A DNA stretch of 43,175 nt from Thermoplasmata archaeon (GTDB lineage Archaea; Thermoplasmatota; Thermoplasmata; Thermoplasmatales; Thermoplasmataceae), in the NCBI GenBank assembly GCA_021803655.1, contig JAJZLK010000052.1, positions 1 through 43,175 on the forward strand. The letters are read 5' to 3'. Positions 14,162-23,321 of the stretch are shown here, in pieces. The notes beneath the pieces were generated by a model. That model did not search any database and was not told the DNA's origin. It was given only the letters and a program-made list of their open reading frames with translations. The position numbers were made by a program, and so were the translations under genes. Position 1 is the stretch's first letter; each line of letters opens with the position of its first letter.

Positions 14162-17100
14162 ATGCGCAGAACTCTCACAGTATACCTCTTGATTCCAGTC
14201 CTGCTGTTTTCATCGCTCACCCTATTGCCTTACACCCATGACGGGGCGTCCCCGGCGTTCCACTTGAATGGTGTGACTAGCAGTGGGGCGGACAGTTCCC
14301 TGGAATTGTTTCTTGGCAATAACTACCACGCAGTTTCCAATCAAATTAACCTTGAATTTACCGGCATGAATGTTACCGTCCAGAGTTACGGGTTTCTGGA
14401 CAGGATTTCTTTTCCGTCATCTCTAACGACTGTAATTGAGGGCAAGATTCATTATCTCCAGAAATTCTTTCCCCTGAAGTCCTTTTCCCAGAATACCACA
14501 TATACGCCTTTTATAGCAACGTCTTCTGCATCAGGTTCGACACTTGCATACACACCCAGTCAGCTGTCCCAGTATTACGGGTTCAAATGGGATTATTCAC
14601 ACGGGTTCCGCGGGCAGGGAATAACAATAGTTGTGATTGATGCCTACGGAGACCCGGCGCTGCAGTACGACCTTAACGTTTTCGACAACTTTTCAGGGCT
14701 TCCTCCCGTAAACCTGACCATACAAAACGTAGGATCGGGTGCGTACTATTCGAATAATTCCTGGGCCCTGGAAACCGCTCTGGATGTGGAGTGGGCTCAT
14801 GCAATGGCTCCGCTTGCCCACATTCTCCTCCTGCAGGCAGGAAATGCCGCAGGTCAGCTTAACGATGCGGTGAGCCTTGCGATATCCAGCAGGCTTGGGA
14901 ACATAATCTCGTTGAGCTGGGGAACCCCTGAATCCAGCCTTTCATTCTCAGAGGTAAACCAGATGGATTCCGTATATTCCAGTGCAGCTGCTTCCAATAT
15001 CACCGTTCTCGCAGCTTCGGGAGACAGTGGTGCAAACGATGGCACGGGTGGACTCACAGTAAATTATCCTGCATCGGTGCCCACCGTCACAAGCGTGGGA
15101 GGTGTCTCGCTGTTCCTTCGGAATCATGCGTATTCAGAGGTTGCGTGGGGAGGCATAAGCAACGGCAAGACCTTTGGGAGCGGAGGAGGTTACAGTCAGT
15201 ATTTCAGTGCGCCCTACTGGCAGGAAGGTGTTGTGAACAGCAGTTCACGCGGTGTTCCGGATGTGGCGATGATAGCTGACCCCCAGACCCCAGTATACGT
15301 GGTCATGAAGGGGAACGTTTATGATGTGGGAGGAACCAGTTTGAGTACTCCAATCTGGGCTGCCGTAGTGGCGATGATGGATCAGTTCAATAACAGGTCC
15401 ATGGGTAATGTTAACCCTCTTCTGTACCAGATGCACAATTCGTCTGTGTACACAGGAGCTTTTAACCAGATCACCAGCGGAAGCAACGGTTACTATTATG
15501 CTGGTCCGGGATGGAACCCCGTGACCGGCCTTGGGACCCCACATGTTTCCAACCTGATTAACTACAGCAAACAACTGCTGCAGGGTTATTACTCCAGTGT
15601 CGCCTTCAACGGTTCTGGGTATGACTCACCAGGAATATCTGCAGGCCTGTCCGTTAATTACAATAAATCCCTTGCACCATATGAAGGAGGATTTTATTAC
15701 TACCTGCAATACTTTTCCTCTTCGCAGAACAATGTGAGAGGCGGTCTCCTGGTCTATAACAACTCGGAATATCTCATGCTTTCGGTTGAACAGAACGGAA
15801 CCGGAATCAACAAGAAGATTCTGATCACACACCCGACCCCTGGATTAGCAGTCTCGGGCAACCTGTATTTATCTGTGAACCAGACCTATGTTACATTATC
15901 TTCGGGAAGCAGTTCCATAAAGCTGGATGTCTTTCTGACCGGCCTTGGGATGATGTACCCTGGTGTCGGGGCTTCTTCCTATCATTCCTACGACAACCTG
16001 ATAAAGCCATTCAATGCATCATTCACCTCCGTGAAACTGCACCTTGGAAGCGCGTCAACAACACCATCCTACGCTTACGAAACTCACGGATCTGCCTTCC
16101 CTGATCCAGGGTATAACAGCATAAACATCTATTCCAGCAGTCCCGGGAATTATTCTGTCACTGGTTCTTATTCACAGAAGAATGGATCGATCGATGGAGG
16201 TACCCCCGCAGCTGGCATTCTCTATTCCATATCCCTGCAGAATCCATCTGTTGGAAACTTCACGCTCTCCTCGCCGGAATCAAATACCCAGTGGCATGTT
16301 AACGGGAGTCCACTGCTCAGCCCTTCTTATAAATTTCCCGGTTCCGCCATATACAACGTCACGGCAACTTTCAGCGGCGGATCCGTTACGAGAATGATCT
16401 ACGTGCCTTCTATGTCCGATGTCACCGTAACCGTTAATAATTCTGTCCCGTACTACAGCGTTCCGGTGACTCTCTATTACGACATGTTCCACCAGACTTC
16501 CAAGACTATATCGGGAACTGGAACTTTTTCAGTTCCAACGTATCTGGGTTTTTTACCGCTGCAAATCGTGGCTGGCGGATACTTCCCAATTTCGACAGGT
16601 TTCAACACAAGTTCCGCGACTTCGGTATCCCGTACCATAATACCTGAGCCGGTCAACGTTTCCGTTTACACGTTCCCTTCAAATTCGGCCGTACATCTTA
16701 ACTCAACTTCCGGAAAGAGCACAGATGGATACACGTATTTCCACGTCACTCCAGCCAGATATCAATTGTCTGTTACCCATTTGAATTTCAGCAGCTACTC
16801 TTCAAGTATTACACTCTACCCTGGAACAAATGCCCTGTATTCAGTGGTTCTACATCCGGACTTCAACGCATTTCTTATCTCCGGAGTGGTCAAGGACTAC
16901 AGCTATGGATTTCCGCTCTCTTCTGTGGAGGTTAATTCAACTGGATTCCCAACAGGATATTCTGCTGCCAATGGTTCATATTACATCTACCTGAGCCCGG
17001 GAAGCCACAACATCACGTTTTCCAAGTACGGATACAACAGCACCGAAGTGAGTTATGACGTCACGTCTAACGCCACGCTGAACATAACCATGAAAGCTGT

Positions 17101-17497
17101 TTTCCTGGCTACGAACTATCCCGTAAAACTGGGATTCTCCTATCCATTCCTGTTCGATTTCCTCTACATCTCATGGAGTTTTTCCGGAACCACTCCAGCA
17201 TATTTCATGGTGGAATATTCCACTGACAGTTCATTTGGCAGTCCAAATACAATATCGGTACCGGGAACCTCAAGCAGCAAACTCATTTCATTGTCCTCCC
17301 CTCAGTCCACTCACTACGTCCAGGTTCTGGCATACCTGTCCAACGGAATGCTCGTTGGGCAGAGCCAAGTCATGACTGTGAACCCGCTTTCCCTTTACAA
17401 CCTCATGGGAAACGTCGGGATGATAATGCTGATTGTAGTCTATGCTGCCTTTACGGTGAACCTTCTGAGAAGGAGGGTCAGGACTCCTCCGCTATGA
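14162..17497 (+). CDS. S53 (sedolisin) acid serine peptidase, membrane-anchored
   Basis: An 1111-residue secreted protein. Residues 1-25 form a signal peptide. A short pro-region follows, much shorter than a full prokumamolisin domain. The catalytic domain runs from about 128 to 470, with Glu204 and Asp208 (ETALD), Asp288 (ASGDSG) and nucleophile Ser393 (GTSLSTP). After it come Ser/Thr/Asn-rich beta domains, including a carboxypeptidase-regulatory-like unit at about 900-975 (SGVVKDYSYGFPLSSVEV, YYIYLSPGSHNITFS). A final TM helix (about 1080-1103) and an Arg-rich tail anchor it outside the cell. It digests proteins at low pH. TTCATTAATAAG is centred ~26 bases upstream of the ATG. The 3' end overlaps the convergent metE gene by 20 bases. 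Confidence 0.93.
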   Translation: MRRTLTVYLLIPVLLFSSLTLLPYTHDGASPAFHLNGVTSSGADSSLELFLGNNYHAVSNQINLEFTGMNVTVQSYGFLDRISFPSSLTTVIEGKIHYLQKFFPLKSFSQNTTYTPFIATSSASGSTLAYTPSQLSQYYGFKWDYSHGFRGQGITIVVIDAYGDPALQYDLNVFDNFSGLPPVNLTIQNVGSGAYYSNNSWALETALDVEWAHAMAPLAHILLLQAGNAAGQLNDAVSLAISSRLGNIISLSWGTPESSLSFSEVNQMDSVYSSAAASNITVLAASGDSGANDGTGGLTVNYPASVPTVTSVGGVSLFLRNHAYSEVAWGGISNGKTFGSGGGYSQYFSAPYWQEGVVNSSSRGVPDVAMIADPQTPVYVVMKGNVYDVGGTSLSTPIWAAVVAMMDQFNNRSMGNVNPLLYQMHNSSVYTGAFNQITSGSNGYYYAGPGWNPVTGLGTPHVSNLINYSKQLLQGYYSSVAFNGSGYDSPGISAGLSVNYNKSLAPYEGGFYYYLQYFSSSQNNVRGGLLVYNNSEYLMLSVEQNGTGINKKILITHPTPGLAVSGNLYLSVNQTYVTLSSGSSSIKLDVFLTGLGMMYPGVGASSYHSYDNLIKPFNASFTSVKLHLGSASTTPSYAYETHGSAFPDPGYNSINIYSSSPGNYSVTGSYSQKNGSIDGGTPAAGILYSISLQNPSVGNFTLSSPESNTQWHVNGSPLLSPSYKFPGSAIYNVTATFSGGSVTRMIYVPSMSDVTVTVNNSVPYYSVPVTLYYDMFHQTSKTISGTGTFSVPTYLGFLPLQIVAGGYFPISTGFNTSSATSVSRTIIPEPVNVSVYTFPSNSAVHLNSTSGKSTDGYTYFHVTPARYQLSVTHLNFSSYSSSITLYPGTNALYSVVLHPDFNAFLISGVVKDYSYGFPLSSVEVNSTGFPTGYSAANGSYYIYLSPGSHNITFSKYGYNSTEVSYDVTSNATLNITMKAVFLATNYPVKLGFSYPFLFDFLYISWSFSGTTPAYFMVEYSTDSSFGSPNTISVPGTSSSKLISLSSPQSTHYVQVLAYLSNGMLVGQSQVMTVNPLSLYNLMGNVGMIMLIVVYAAFTVNLLRRRVRTPPL

Positions 17498-18494
17498 GGT
17501 CCCTTGCCCTGACCATATTATCCAGTTTACCGAAGCCGACCTCCCTGCTCCTTGTCCGGAGCCCGCAGTCCGGGTTCAATCGTATTCTTCCTGGGTCGAG
17601 GAATTTGATCGCATAGCTGATCCTGTCACGGATCAGTTCCGGCGATTCGATCTGATCTATGTGAACATCCGTGACCCCAAGCCCAAGAAACCTGTCTGGA
17701 AGCATGTCCGCAAAGTCCCTGACCTCCTGGTATGCAATCCTTGACTCAGGATCAGAACCAGGCCTGAGGGTGTCCCTGTTTGCGAATTCCAGGTTGTATC
17801 CGTGAAGCTTCGTGTCTGCCAGGGAACGGTAAAGTATCCTGTAGTCCGTGCTGTAACAGACGTGAATCGTGAACTCGCATCCCTGTATCCCCTCTATGCT
17901 TCTTTCAATGGTATCCCGCAGTATGTCCATTTCAGACGGGTGGGTCGTTGCAGCAGGCTCATCAATCTGTACCTGCAGCGGCCCCGATCTGCCCGAGCTG
18001 ATCCACTCCTGTCTCAGTTCTTTTATCTCCTGGCGAATGGCATCCGAGAAGTCCATTGCAAGGTCATGCCTGTCTTTGTAGTGCTCGTTGAAGGACCAGT
18101 CCATCATTGTGTACGCACCGGTTATGGGAACCTTGATCTCCTCTGGAGCCACAGCCTCGACATACCTCAGTTCGTCCAGATGGAAAGGAGAGGTCCTCCT
18201 GAGTTCTGAGACCACACTTCCCTTCCTGAAGTACCTGTTATCGAAAGACCTCACAAACCCGTGGAATTTTATTCCCTCCATGTGTTCAGCCAGATGCTCG
18301 TACATTTCCCACCGGAACATCTCCCCTCCAACGCCAACGTTTTCAATGCCTGACTTCCGGAAGAGTTCCAGCGTCTCAAGTGTCGCCCTCTCCTTCAATA
18401 TACCTACTTCGGTTCCTCCTTTCCTGAAGGTCGTTGAAAGATACTCCGGTTTCCTGAAACTCCCAATTTCCTGAGTGATGAATTCCCTGGACAT
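17478..18494 (-). CDS. metE: Cobalamin-independent methionine synthase, catalytic (C-terminal) domain
   Basis: A 338-residue protein equal to the C-terminal half of bacterial MetE. Zinc ligands are recognisable: His211 and Cys213 (HVCYST), Glu236 (NLEFANRD) and Cys310 (NPDCGLRTR). The substrate-binding QIDEPA motif is at 176-181. It transfers a methyl group to homocysteine to make methionine; in archaea the methyl donor may differ from that of bacteria. It starts directly after the stop of the MetE N-domain gene with no spacer, and metF precedes both, so methyl supply and transfer are encoded together. Its last 20 bases overlap the convergent S53 gene. Confidence 0.9.
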   Translation of the reverse strand: MSREFITQEIGSFRKPEYLSTTFRKGGTEVGILKERATLETLELFRKSGIENVGVGGEMFRWEMYEHLAEHMEGIKFHGFVRSFDNRYFRKGSVVSELRRTSPFHLDELRYVEAVAPEEIKVPITGAYTMMDWSFNEHYKDRHDLAMDFSDAIRQEIKELRQEWISSGRSGPLQVQIDEPAATTHPSEMDILRDTIERSIEGIQGCEFTIHVCYSTDYRILYRSLADTKLHGYNLEFANRDTLRPGSDPESRIAYQEVRDFADMLPDRFLGLGVTDVHIDQIESPELIRDRISYAIKFLDPGRIRLNPDCGLRTRSREVGFGKLDNMVRARDLIAEES

Positions 18495-19400
18495 TTACTG
18501 TCCTCCCAGCGATTTCAATATCCCAAGCTTCCTGTCTGCTATTATGCGAGGCAGGAAGTCAAGGTGGTGATTGGTTGTGATTAGCAGTTCCCTTTCCCCG
18601 AGGTTCTCCCTTGTCTCCTTTATCCTGTTCCTGAGTTGCTCGGTGTTCTCAAGCCTCGTGTTTTTTGCATCTATGATCGGGATTCCCGGTATTCCAGAGT
18701 ATTCGCCCACAAAGCCCAGTTCCTCTTCCTGAACTACCACAGAATAAAATTTACCCGCAAATTTACCTGGAGCCGGTTTCCTGATCCCCCCCTGTGTAAC
18801 AAGGATCACGTTGAATTTTCCGTTGAGATTGCCCAGGGACGATGGTATAGAATCATCGTAGGGAAATATTTCCCTGAGGACTATACTGGATTTTCCGTTG
18901 GTCCTTGCAATTTCCTCATATGCGCTGAAGACAGCCTCAGAAAACTTATCGAAACCTATTCCTGCCCTGTCCTGGGAAGCCCTGTAAAATGAGTAGGGAG
19001 AGGGTAGCAGGAGCCATGAATTGGCATCCTCCTGGAATACCGGTGGAGGAAGGTTCTCCTCTACCGCCTGTTCATGAAAGTCTGCCCTGAGGGTTGGAAG
19101 TGCATTGATAACCGGCTGGCGGTAAAACGTATTTGTTTCCATGTACCTTTCCAGTCTCCCGAAAGATACTCCGTCAAGAAGTCCCACCACTGGCCTGAAC
19201 AGGTCATGCCAGTTCACTGCGGGGTCCGTGTAGAACTCCGAACTTGTCCTGAATGCCTCAATAATCTCTTCTTTCTCCTTCCTGATCTCAACGCGGAGAT
19301 CCTCAGTTCCGACTTTCTTCCTCTCCCACCTGCTTATCTGTATTCTCAGGCTGTCACTTCTCGGATATATTCCATAAACCAGTCTTTTGATTCCATCCAT
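18495..19400 (-). CDS. MetE N-terminal-domain-like protein
   Basis: A 301-residue protein that looks like the N-terminal barrel of MetE encoded as a separate gene. It has GIYPRSDSLR near the start, a DPAVNWHDLFRPV block, LPTLRADF, and LPSPYSFYRAS in the middle. It lacks the zinc ligands of the catalytic half. In full-length MetE the N domain helps bind the polyglutamyl folate. Separate N- and C-type genes are known in archaea. Its stop is immediately followed by the ATG of the catalytic gene, and its own ATG immediately follows the metF stop. The family assignment is by order and weak similarity, so it is less certain than metE. Confidence 0.75.
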   Translation of the reverse strand: MDGIKRLVYGIYPRSDSLRIQISRWERKKVGTEDLRVEIRKEKEEIIEAFRTSSEFYTDPAVNWHDLFRPVVGLLDGVSFGRLERYMETNTFYRQPVINALPTLRADFHEQAVEENLPPPVFQEDANSWLLLPSPYSFYRASQDRAGIGFDKFSEAVFSAYEEIARTNGKSSIVLREIFPYDDSIPSSLGNLNGKFNVILVTQGGIRKPAPGKFAGKFYSVVVQEEELGFVGEYSGIPGIPIIDAKNTRLENTEQLRNRIKETRENLGERELLITTNHHLDFLPRIIADRKLGILKSLGGQ

Positions 19401-20204
19401 CTATATGCACTCCAGTATTTTTGTTGCGGTATCATAATCCCCCATGGGCATGATGTGTACGCCGGAGATCAGTCCCCTTATCTCGTCAACAGTCTCCAGT
19501 ATCACACGGGTCGATTCCCCAAGAGGGTCCTCGCTATCAGCAATCCTCTCAAACCGCGTTCCCTTGATTCTTACTCCCATTTTCTCCAGCATTGACACAG
19601 ACGACCTCTTCTTCATCGGCATGAAGCCTGCGATCAGGAAGGCGTTCTCCCTGGTAAAGCCTCCATTGATAAGTGGTTCTGCAGAGGTGAGAACCTGTGT
19701 TATGAAGAACGATGAACCGGAGTCCATCTTCTTCATGGCAAACTTACTCTCGTTCTCCCTGTAAGGGTTGAATGCCGATCCAACCTCCACTTCCTCCCCG
19801 GTTCCAGCTGCCGTAGATTTTATGAGATCGATCGTCTGGAACACGTCAAGTTCCCTCACTTCCTTTGATTGTACCTGAGGAGATATCCTGTCCCCGCCGA
19901 TCACGAAGAACCTCCTTATTCCGAACTTTATCGCCGTGAGGATCTGTGACCGTATGTATAGGGAGTTCTTGTCCCGAGGAGTAATGTGCGGTACCGGCTC
20001 TATGGAAGTTCCCCGCGTAATCTCAAGAAGAGCGGAAACCGGGTCTATGCCTGGCCTTCCCATGGGGTTCTCTGGAACGGTGGCCATGTCCACTACGCCG
20101 GAAAGCAGTCCGGAAGCGTTCCTGAGATCATCTATTCCAATGCCTTTTTCGGGCACCACTTCAACCGACTTCACGAACTTTCCAGTAAGGGTTCTGCCTT
20201 CCAA
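19401..20204 (-). CDS. metF: Methylenetetrahydrofolate reductase-like protein
   Basis: A 267-residue protein with MetF-type barrel features. It has SVEVVPEKG at the start, PHITPRDKN at about 73-81 (the conserved H-x-T-x-R/C-D element), RRFFVIGGDR near 96-105, EVEVGSAFNPYREN, and FFITQVLTSAEP at about 170-181. It reduces methylene- to methyl-tetrahydrofolate (or a modified archaeal pterin) using FAD. It is the first gene of a three-gene methionine operon. TTG 20204-20202 is the start: there is no ribosome site, and AAATAATTATTT is centred 28 bases upstream, so the message is probably leaderless. Confidence 0.85.
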   Translation of the reverse strand: MEGRTLTGKFVKSVEVVPEKGIGIDDLRNASGLLSGVVDMATVPENPMGRPGIDPVSALLEITRGTSIEPVPHITPRDKNSLYIRSQILTAIKFGIRRFFVIGGDRISPQVQSKEVRELDVFQTIDLIKSTAAGTGEEVEVGSAFNPYRENESKFAMKKMDSGSSFFITQVLTSAEPLINGGFTRENAFLIAGFMPMKKRSSVSMLEKMGVRIKGTRFERIADSEDPLGESTRVILETVDEIRGLISGVHIMPMGDYDTATKILECI

Positions 20205-20226
20205 CAGGGGACGTAGTTATTCCTGG

Positions 20227-20238
20227 AAATAATTATTT
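20227..20238 (-). promoter_or_regulatory. TATA-like box for the metF-metE operon
   Basis: AAATAATTATTT, itself a palindrome, is centred about 28 bases before the TTG start of metF. It lies in the 66-base gap behind the aldehyde dehydrogenase gene. Confidence 0.5.
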
Positions 20239-20270
20239 GTTGGTCAAAAATGATTGTGAGTAATAATTAC

Positions 20271-21812
20271 TCAAATTCTGAACTTGACATCCTGGGCAAG
20301 GGGCAGTGTCCTGCCATAGTTCCTTGTCACGGTCTGCCTCCTCATGTAGAGCTTCCATGAATCGCTGCCGCTCTCCCTTCCTCCGCCGGTCTGTTTCTCC
20401 CCGCCGAAGGCACCTCCAATCTCTGCACCTGCAGTTCCGGTATTGACATTTGCAAGACCACAGTCGGATCCATGGGCAGATAGGAATTCCCCTTCCTCCC
20501 TGAGATCGGTAGTAAATATTGAGGATGACAGTCCCTGAGGAACCGAGTTATGAATTTCCAGGGCCTCCTCCATTGTCCTGTACTTGAACAGGTAAAGTAT
20601 TGGTGCAAAGGTCTCTTCCCTGACCGTCTTCATGTTCGGGTTCGCCTCGATCAGGGCAGGCGTCACATAATGTCCGTTCCCGTATCCCTTCCCCCTGATC
20701 CTCTTTCCTCCATGCAGTACAACGCCACCTTCCTGCTCCGCACCCCTTATTGCAGAGAGGAACTTCTTGACTGCATCGTCGTCAATCAGGGGTCCAACCA
20801 GCGTTCCCGGTTCAAGGGGATCCCCGATCCTGACAGAACTGTAAATATCCTTCAACCTTGACACAAATGCATCGTATATCTTCTCATGGATGATGGCCCT
20901 CCTTGTAGTGGTGCATCTCTGACCAGAGGTGGCGAGTGCACCGAATGCGACTCCTTTGAGTGCAATCTCTAGATCTGCCTTGTCCGACACAATCGCGGCG
21001 TTGTTCCCGCCAAGTTCAAGTATTGTCCTCCCAAATCTGGAGGCAACCTTTTCGGAGATCCCTTTTCCTACCGGTATAGAACCCGTGAATGAGATCAGTG
21101 GAATAGCGGGATCGTTTGCCAGCCTATCCCCTATCACCTTTCCGGATCCTGTGACGAGTGAGAATATTTCCGGCATCTTCATTCTCTTGATCACCCTTTC
21201 AACGACCCTCATTACCGCTATGGCAGTCAATGGGGCCTTGGATGAAGGCTTCCAGATCACTGCATCGCCGCATACCGCTGCGATGAAGGAGTTCCACGAC
21301 CACACTGATGATGGAAAGTTGAAAGATGAGATCACTGCCACGACTCCAAGGGGCTGCCAGAGTTCCGAAAGCCTGTGATCTGGCCTCTCGCTGGCGATAT
21401 CCAGCCCGTACAGCTGCCTGGAAAGCCCGGTGGCGAAATCGGCGACGTCTATCATTTCCTGTATTTCTCCCTGTCCCTCGGAAATGGTCTTTCCCACTTC
21501 AAGAGAGACTATCATTCCCAGTCTCTCCTTCTCCTTCCTCAGTTCATTCCCTATTTCCCTGATCAGGTTTCCCCTCTTCGGCGGTGGAACCTCCCTCCAC
21601 TTCCTGAAAGCCTCCTGACTTTTCTTCAGGACTATCTCATAATCTTTTTCTGAGCTTGTGGACACCTTTGCAAGTATTGATCCGTCAATCGGGCTTACAG
21701 AAGCGATCTCTTCCCCGCCGTTTGAGTGCCAGTCGCCAGAATACGTGCCAAAATTAGCCTTCTCCAGTCCGAACTCTTTGAGAATCTTTGAAATGGTATT
21801 TCCTGTGTCCAT
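20271..21812 (-). CDS. Aldehyde dehydrogenase, ALDH7 (antiquitin)-like
   Basis: A 513-residue NAD(P)-dependent dehydrogenase. The catalytic Glu lies in LELGGNN and the nucleophile Cys in GQRCTTTRR. SSFNFPSSVWSWN marks the cofactor-binding region. The C-terminal part (SDCGLANVNTGTAGAEIGG, then GGGRESGSDSWKLYMRR, ending LPLAQDVKF) is characteristic of the ALDH7/antiquitin family. That family oxidises alpha-aminoadipic semialdehyde in lysine breakdown, and sometimes betaine aldehyde or lipid aldehydes. The substrate here is not shown by neighbours. AAATTTTAAG lies ~24 bases upstream of the ATG, so the transcript is probably leaderless and separate from the prenyl synthase gene. Confidence 0.9.
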   Translation of the reverse strand: MDTGNTISKILKEFGLEKANFGTYSGDWHSNGGEEIASVSPIDGSILAKVSTSSEKDYEIVLKKSQEAFRKWREVPPPKRGNLIREIGNELRKEKERLGMIVSLEVGKTISEGQGEIQEMIDVADFATGLSRQLYGLDIASERPDHRLSELWQPLGVVAVISSFNFPSSVWSWNSFIAAVCGDAVIWKPSSKAPLTAIAVMRVVERVIKRMKMPEIFSLVTGSGKVIGDRLANDPAIPLISFTGSIPVGKGISEKVASRFGRTILELGGNNAAIVSDKADLEIALKGVAFGALATSGQRCTTTRRAIIHEKIYDAFVSRLKDIYSSVRIGDPLEPGTLVGPLIDDDAVKKFLSAIRGAEQEGGVVLHGGKRIRGKGYGNGHYVTPALIEANPNMKTVREETFAPILYLFKYRTMEEALEIHNSVPQGLSSSIFTTDLREEGEFLSAHGSDCGLANVNTGTAGAEIGGAFGGEKQTGGGRESGSDSWKLYMRRQTVTRNYGRTLPLAQDVKFRI

Positions 21813-21844
21813 TGAATAAGCATGGTTTCCTGCTTAAAATTTAT

Positions 21845-22825
21845 TCAGATTATGTCTTCTATCCTCTGTATCACTATCATGGAGAGATCCATCAGGGTTT
21901 CCAGGTTTGGAGACTTACCTGTCCTCTGCAACGCCTCGATTGAATCCATAACATATTTCTTGGCTTTCCTGAAAGACATGTCTATGGAGCCGGAATCCAC
22001 GAATATCCTCCTGAGATCAGATCTGGAATTTTCATTTAACCCGTTCTTAAGTATGTCTTCCAGCTTCCTGGCATTTTCTCCGCCCGAATTTAGTGTATAT
22101 ATTATGGGAAGAGTGATGGCATTGTGCTTCAGATCTGCAAACACCGTTTTTCCGATGTTCTTCTCGTCGCCCATAATGTCCAGGATGTCATCAGTGATCT
22201 GGAAAGCCATACCCATGTTGTATGCGAAATCCGAAAGGCTCTTCCTCACCTTCATGTTCGATGCTGCGACAACTGCGGCTCCGTCTGCGCACGCCGCAAA
22301 GAAGCTTGCAGTCTTATCCGAAATAATTTTCAGGTACAGTTCTTCGCTGAGATTGAGATTACCCAGATTCACATATTCAAGCGTCTGTCCTTCAGCAAGT
22401 TTCACTGCCCCGTGCGCCATGATCCTTGCAACTTCCGGGCCGTATCTTGAGGCTAGTTCATATGCCCGGGTAAAAAGGTAATCTCCTACAACAATTGCGT
22501 TATAAATGCCGTATTTTTCTGACAGAGTGGTCAATCCACGCCTTGTCGTTGCCATGTCGATTATATCGTCGTGTATCAGACTCGCAGTGTGGACAAGTTC
22601 TACCCCGATTGCAAGATCCATGATGTTTTCGTATGATTCGTCAGAAACCATCGAGTAGCTGAGAATGGTAAGAATAGGTCTCAGCCTCTTGCCGCCAGCC
22701 TCAATTGTGTACCTTGCCATGCTGGACAGATTCTCTTCCTCACACCGTACTGCTTCCAGCAGGGAACGGTTAATACCGTCAACCTTCTCCTTCAAACTGA
22801 GTTCCCACTCATAGAGGCTTCTCAT
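21845..22825 (-). CDS. Trans-polyprenyl (geranylgeranyl) diphosphate synthase
   Basis: A 326-residue all-helical prenyltransferase. The two Asp-rich motifs that bind Mg-diphosphate are DDIID at 86-90 and DDILD at 212-216. GGKRLRP at 44-50 binds the isopentenyl substrate. Small residues (Ala81, Ser82) precede the first motif where short-chain enzymes have bulky aromatic ones, which fits geranylgeranyl or longer products. In archaea this supplies the C20 chain for ether lipids. The gene is on the same strand between Alba and aldehyde dehydrogenase genes; the ATG at 22825 gives MRSLYEWELS. Chain length cannot be fixed from sequence. Confidence 0.92.
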   Translation of the reverse strand: MRSLYEWELSLKEKVDGINRSLLEAVRCEEENLSSMARYTIEAGGKRLRPILTILSYSMVSDESYENIMDLAIGVELVHTASLIHDDIIDMATTRRGLTTLSEKYGIYNAIVVGDYLFTRAYELASRYGPEVARIMAHGAVKLAEGQTLEYVNLGNLNLSEELYLKIISDKTASFFAACADGAAVVAASNMKVRKSLSDFAYNMGMAFQITDDILDIMGDEKNIGKTVFADLKHNAITLPIIYTLNSGGENARKLEDILKNGLNENSRSDLRRIFVDSGSIDMSFRKAKKYVMDSIEALQRTGKSPNLETLMDLSMIVIQRIEDII

Positions 22826-22900
22826 CGGAACCTATTTTCCAATGGAGAATCGTAACTTTTCATTTAACCGTTTGCTGGTGACAGGAACATTTCACCATGG

Positions 22901-23170
22901 TTAACGGGTAAGAATGATCTCTATGGACGAGACGTTGGAGTCGCCTCTGTCCCCGTGTACCACTTCTGTTTCAAGCTTGATATTTCCGTATTTTAGCTCC
23001 TGGATGAACTTGTGTTTTGTAATTTCGCTTATGTCGACGGCTTTGCTTATGGCTTTGCCTCGTGCTTTTATTGTTATGTGGTCCACATTGTTATTGAACT
23101 GTGTCACTATCGCAAGGACGTAGTTCATTGTCGGTTTCTTGCCCACGTAGATGATGTTTTCTTCTGCCAT
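22901..23170 (-). CDS. albA: Alba DNA/RNA-binding chromatin protein
   Basis: An 89-residue protein with the Alba fold signature: IYVGKKPTMNYVLAIVTQF near the start, KARGKAISKAVDISEI in the middle, and a C-terminal beta hairpin (SSIEIILTR). Lys11/Lys12 correspond to the lysines that contact nucleic acid in the family. Alba coats and compacts archaeal DNA and also binds RNA. TTTATAGC is centred ~23 bases before the ATG, so the message is probably leaderless. The length is typical. Confidence 0.96.
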   Translation of the reverse strand: MAEENIIYVGKKPTMNYVLAIVTQFNNNVDHITIKARGKAISKAVDISEITKHKFIQELKYGNIKLETEVVHGDRGDSNVSSIEIILTR

Positions 23171-23188
23171 TTCAAGCCCTCAGATTGC

Positions 23189-23195
23189 TATAAAC
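23189..23195 (-). promoter_or_regulatory. TATA-like box for albA
   Basis: TTTATAG on the minus strand is centred ~23 bases before the start codon, in a very A+T-rich stretch. Confidence 0.5.
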
Positions 23196-23321
23196 ATTAT
23201 TTATTTAATTTTATCGAACCCGAAATTGGAGTGTGGCACGAATTAGAAAGAAATGACAGATGAAATTAATGTAGTAATGAGAAAGAATACTTTGCTAAGT
23301 ATACACTCCCTGCAATGAGTA

